A model generated the notes under the pieces. That model was not told the DNA's origin. It saw only the letters and a program-made list of their open reading frames with translations, and did not search any database. Position numbers and translations under genes: made by a program. A stretch of DNA of 7,387 nt from Candidatus Heimdallarchaeota archaeon (GTDB taxonomy: Archaea > Asgardarchaeota > Heimdallarchaeia > Hodarchaeales > S146-22): the NCBI GenBank assembly GCA_015520535.1, contig WAPZ01000161.1:1-7387 (forward strand), in the 5' to 3' direction. Positions 6,346-7,387 of the stretch are shown here, piece by piece (positions within the stretch are counted from its first letter, which is position 1; each line of letters begins with the position of its first letter).

Positions 6346-7329
6346 TCATTCCCGCTCCACCCACGGCGCACGCTCTATCTCATACTTCCCAAATCCCACC
6401 GTCCGATTCTTCCCCACATGCGAATACACCCCTAACTCCAACAACGTATACACCCACTTTATAAAATCCACACCCAACCGCTCACTCTCCACCTTCAAAC
6501 GCACCCACCCCAAAAAACCCGTAAACGGAACCTCTTTACCCCAATACACCTGCTTTGTCGATATACGATGCGCTACCACATACACCCACCGCTTCACGCC
6601 ACTAAAAAAATCTTCCATCTCATAGCCTCGCCCCTCTAACCACCCACTTAACGAATTTTCTGGATAAAAATCCTCATAAAGACTCACTAAATTACCAAAC
6701 AACAGCGGAACCATCGGCAACACCACCGGATACGGAACCTCACGAGAACTAAACTGCGTCGGAAACTTAAACTTCAAATCCACCGTAAACGGCAACAACA
6801 ACGCCGTCAACTCATTCCCCCCCGCCCACTCCGACTCCTCATACGGCGTCCGTATCTCACGACGCGAATAATCTATCGAATGAATCACAAACGGCACATC
6901 CTCCAATAACAACTGCCCCGATGGCATCTCCAATAAACTGTGCGTCACCTCCCGCGCCACACCATGCATCAATAAATTCAACGTAAAAAAAGTACTAAAA
7001 CCTGACGGAATCGCCACACGCACCCCGCGACCATAACCACTCAACCCCTCATCTTTAGGAACGTCTTCGCTTCCTTCCGCTGACATACCCTCATCTTTTT
7101 TCAATTGCCGCCGACGTTGCCTCAACACCAACTTTTTTGGCATATACAACGGCGAAAGACTATACGGACGCCGTAAATTGTCTCGATGCAAATAACTCGA
7201 CACTTGCGGATCATGACGCTTTAACATCTCCATAAATGCTCCTCGCACTAAATGACCCGTAAATTCCGGTAAATACCCCTCTTCTAAACTCTTAAGATTA
7301 AATCTAAACTGATACACATATATCGCCAT
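6346..7329 (-). CDS. cas6: Cas6-family CRISPR RNA endoribonuclease with conserved His
   Basis: This gene codes for 327 residues. The ATG at 7329 is chosen because a full AAGGAGGT site (7347-7340) lies ten bases upstream and the protein then begins MAIYVYQFRF, like its paralogue. The frame could extend to a TTG at 7371, but that would put the ribosome site inside the gene. The N-terminal region GAFMEMLKRHDPQVSSYLHRD (30-50) lines up with P. furiosus Cas6 so that His48 matches catalytic His46 and Arg53/Arg54 lie near Lys52; Tyr31 has no clear equivalent. The C-terminal half has KFPTQF (188-193), PLLFGNLVSLY (208-218), PFTGFLGWVRLK (268-279) and the glycine loop GKNRTVGFGKYEIE (306-319), typical of RAMP folds. 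A charged, probably disordered insertion lies at about 66-98 and is absent from the paralogue. It should cleave CRISPR repeats to make guide RNAs, presumably for an array or effector outside the window. Confidence 0.9.
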   Translation of the reverse strand: MAIYVYQFRFNLKSLEEGYLPEFTGHLVRGAFMEMLKRHDPQVSSYLHRDNLRRPYSLSPLYMPKKLVLRQRRRQLKKDEGMSAEGSEDVPKDEGLSGYGRGVRVAIPSGFSTFFTLNLLMHGVAREVTHSLLEMPSGQLLLEDVPFVIHSIDYSRREIRTPYEESEWAGGNELTALLLPFTVDLKFKFPTQFSSREVPYPVVLPMVPLLFGNLVSLYEDFYPENSLSGWLEGRGYEMEDFFSGVKRWVYVVAHRISTKQVYWGKEVPFTGFLGWVRLKVESERLGVDFIKWVYTLLELGVYSHVGKNRTVGFGKYEIERAPWVERE

Positions 7330-7339
7330 CGTACCGCAT

Positions 7340-7347
7340 ACCTCCTT
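7340..7347 (-). promoter_or_regulatory. Strong ribosome binding site of the upstream cas6
   Basis: The minus strand reads AAGGAGGT, a complete Shine-Dalgarno match, ten bases before the ATG at 7329. It decides the start over the TTG at 7371. An AT-rich stretch with AATAAAAT at about 7371-7378 is a possible TATA element for the same gene. Confidence 0.7.
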
Positions 7348-7387
7348 ATTTTTTTCGTTTTTTCTACTCAATTTTATTGTACAAGAA

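Noticed and set aside
5640..6625. Several plus-strand open frames of 80-140 codons
   Set aside because: They lie entirely opposite the two cas6 genes and exist because those genes rarely use C-ending codons, which removes plus-strand stops. Their products are basic or Thr/Pro-rich without family features.
7330..7371. N-terminal extension of the upstream cas6 from a TTG at 7371
   Set aside because: It would place the strong AAGGAGGT site inside the coding sequence, and the paralogue begins at the equivalent of the ATG at 7329.

Overview
This AT-rich window of 7.4 kb is most likely from an archaeon. The reasons are two Cas6 genes of the archaeal RAMP type, a coiled-coil PD-(D/E)XK protein of the DUF3782 type, TATA-like boxes 25-45 bases before likely transcript starts, and several good Shine-Dalgarno sites. 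A low-GC lineage with many FtsX-type permeases, such as an Asgard archaeon, would fit, but the window cannot settle this.

Layout. Bases 1-1672 (minus) hold the first 557 residues of a large FtsX/MacB-type ABC transporter permease that runs off the left edge. Bases 1673-2272 have no intact gene but contain a decayed copy of a cas6 3' end. Two small membrane-protein genes of unknown function follow and converge: 2273-2827 (plus) and 3088-3549 (minus). A 619-base gap without an intact gene comes next. Bases 4169-4924 (plus) encode a 251-residue protein with a coiled coil built from 96-bp tandem repeats and a C-terminal PD-(D/E)XK-like domain. Bases 4925-5393 look like the remains of another minus-strand gene. 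Two cas6 paralogues in tandem on the minus strand (6346-7329, then 5394-6263) fill the right end.

How the genes relate. The two Cas6 proteins share the family's N-terminal and glycine-rich C-terminal signatures, but only the upstream one keeps the His that aligns with the catalytic His46 of Pyrococcus furiosus Cas6. The downstream one has Lys there. No CRISPR repeat array and no intact cas1, cas2, cas3, cas10, cas5 or cas7 is visible, so the pair is either the edge of a larger locus to the right or an orphan CRISPR RNA-processing module. The cas6 relic at about 1811-1903 and the broken frames just downstream of the second cas6 suggest repeated duplication and decay.

Codon use splits the window. 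The permease and both cas6 genes prefer codons ending in G or T and nearly avoid C. The nuclease-like gene uses many codons ending in A or C. This fits either a replication-strand bias or a different origin for that gene.
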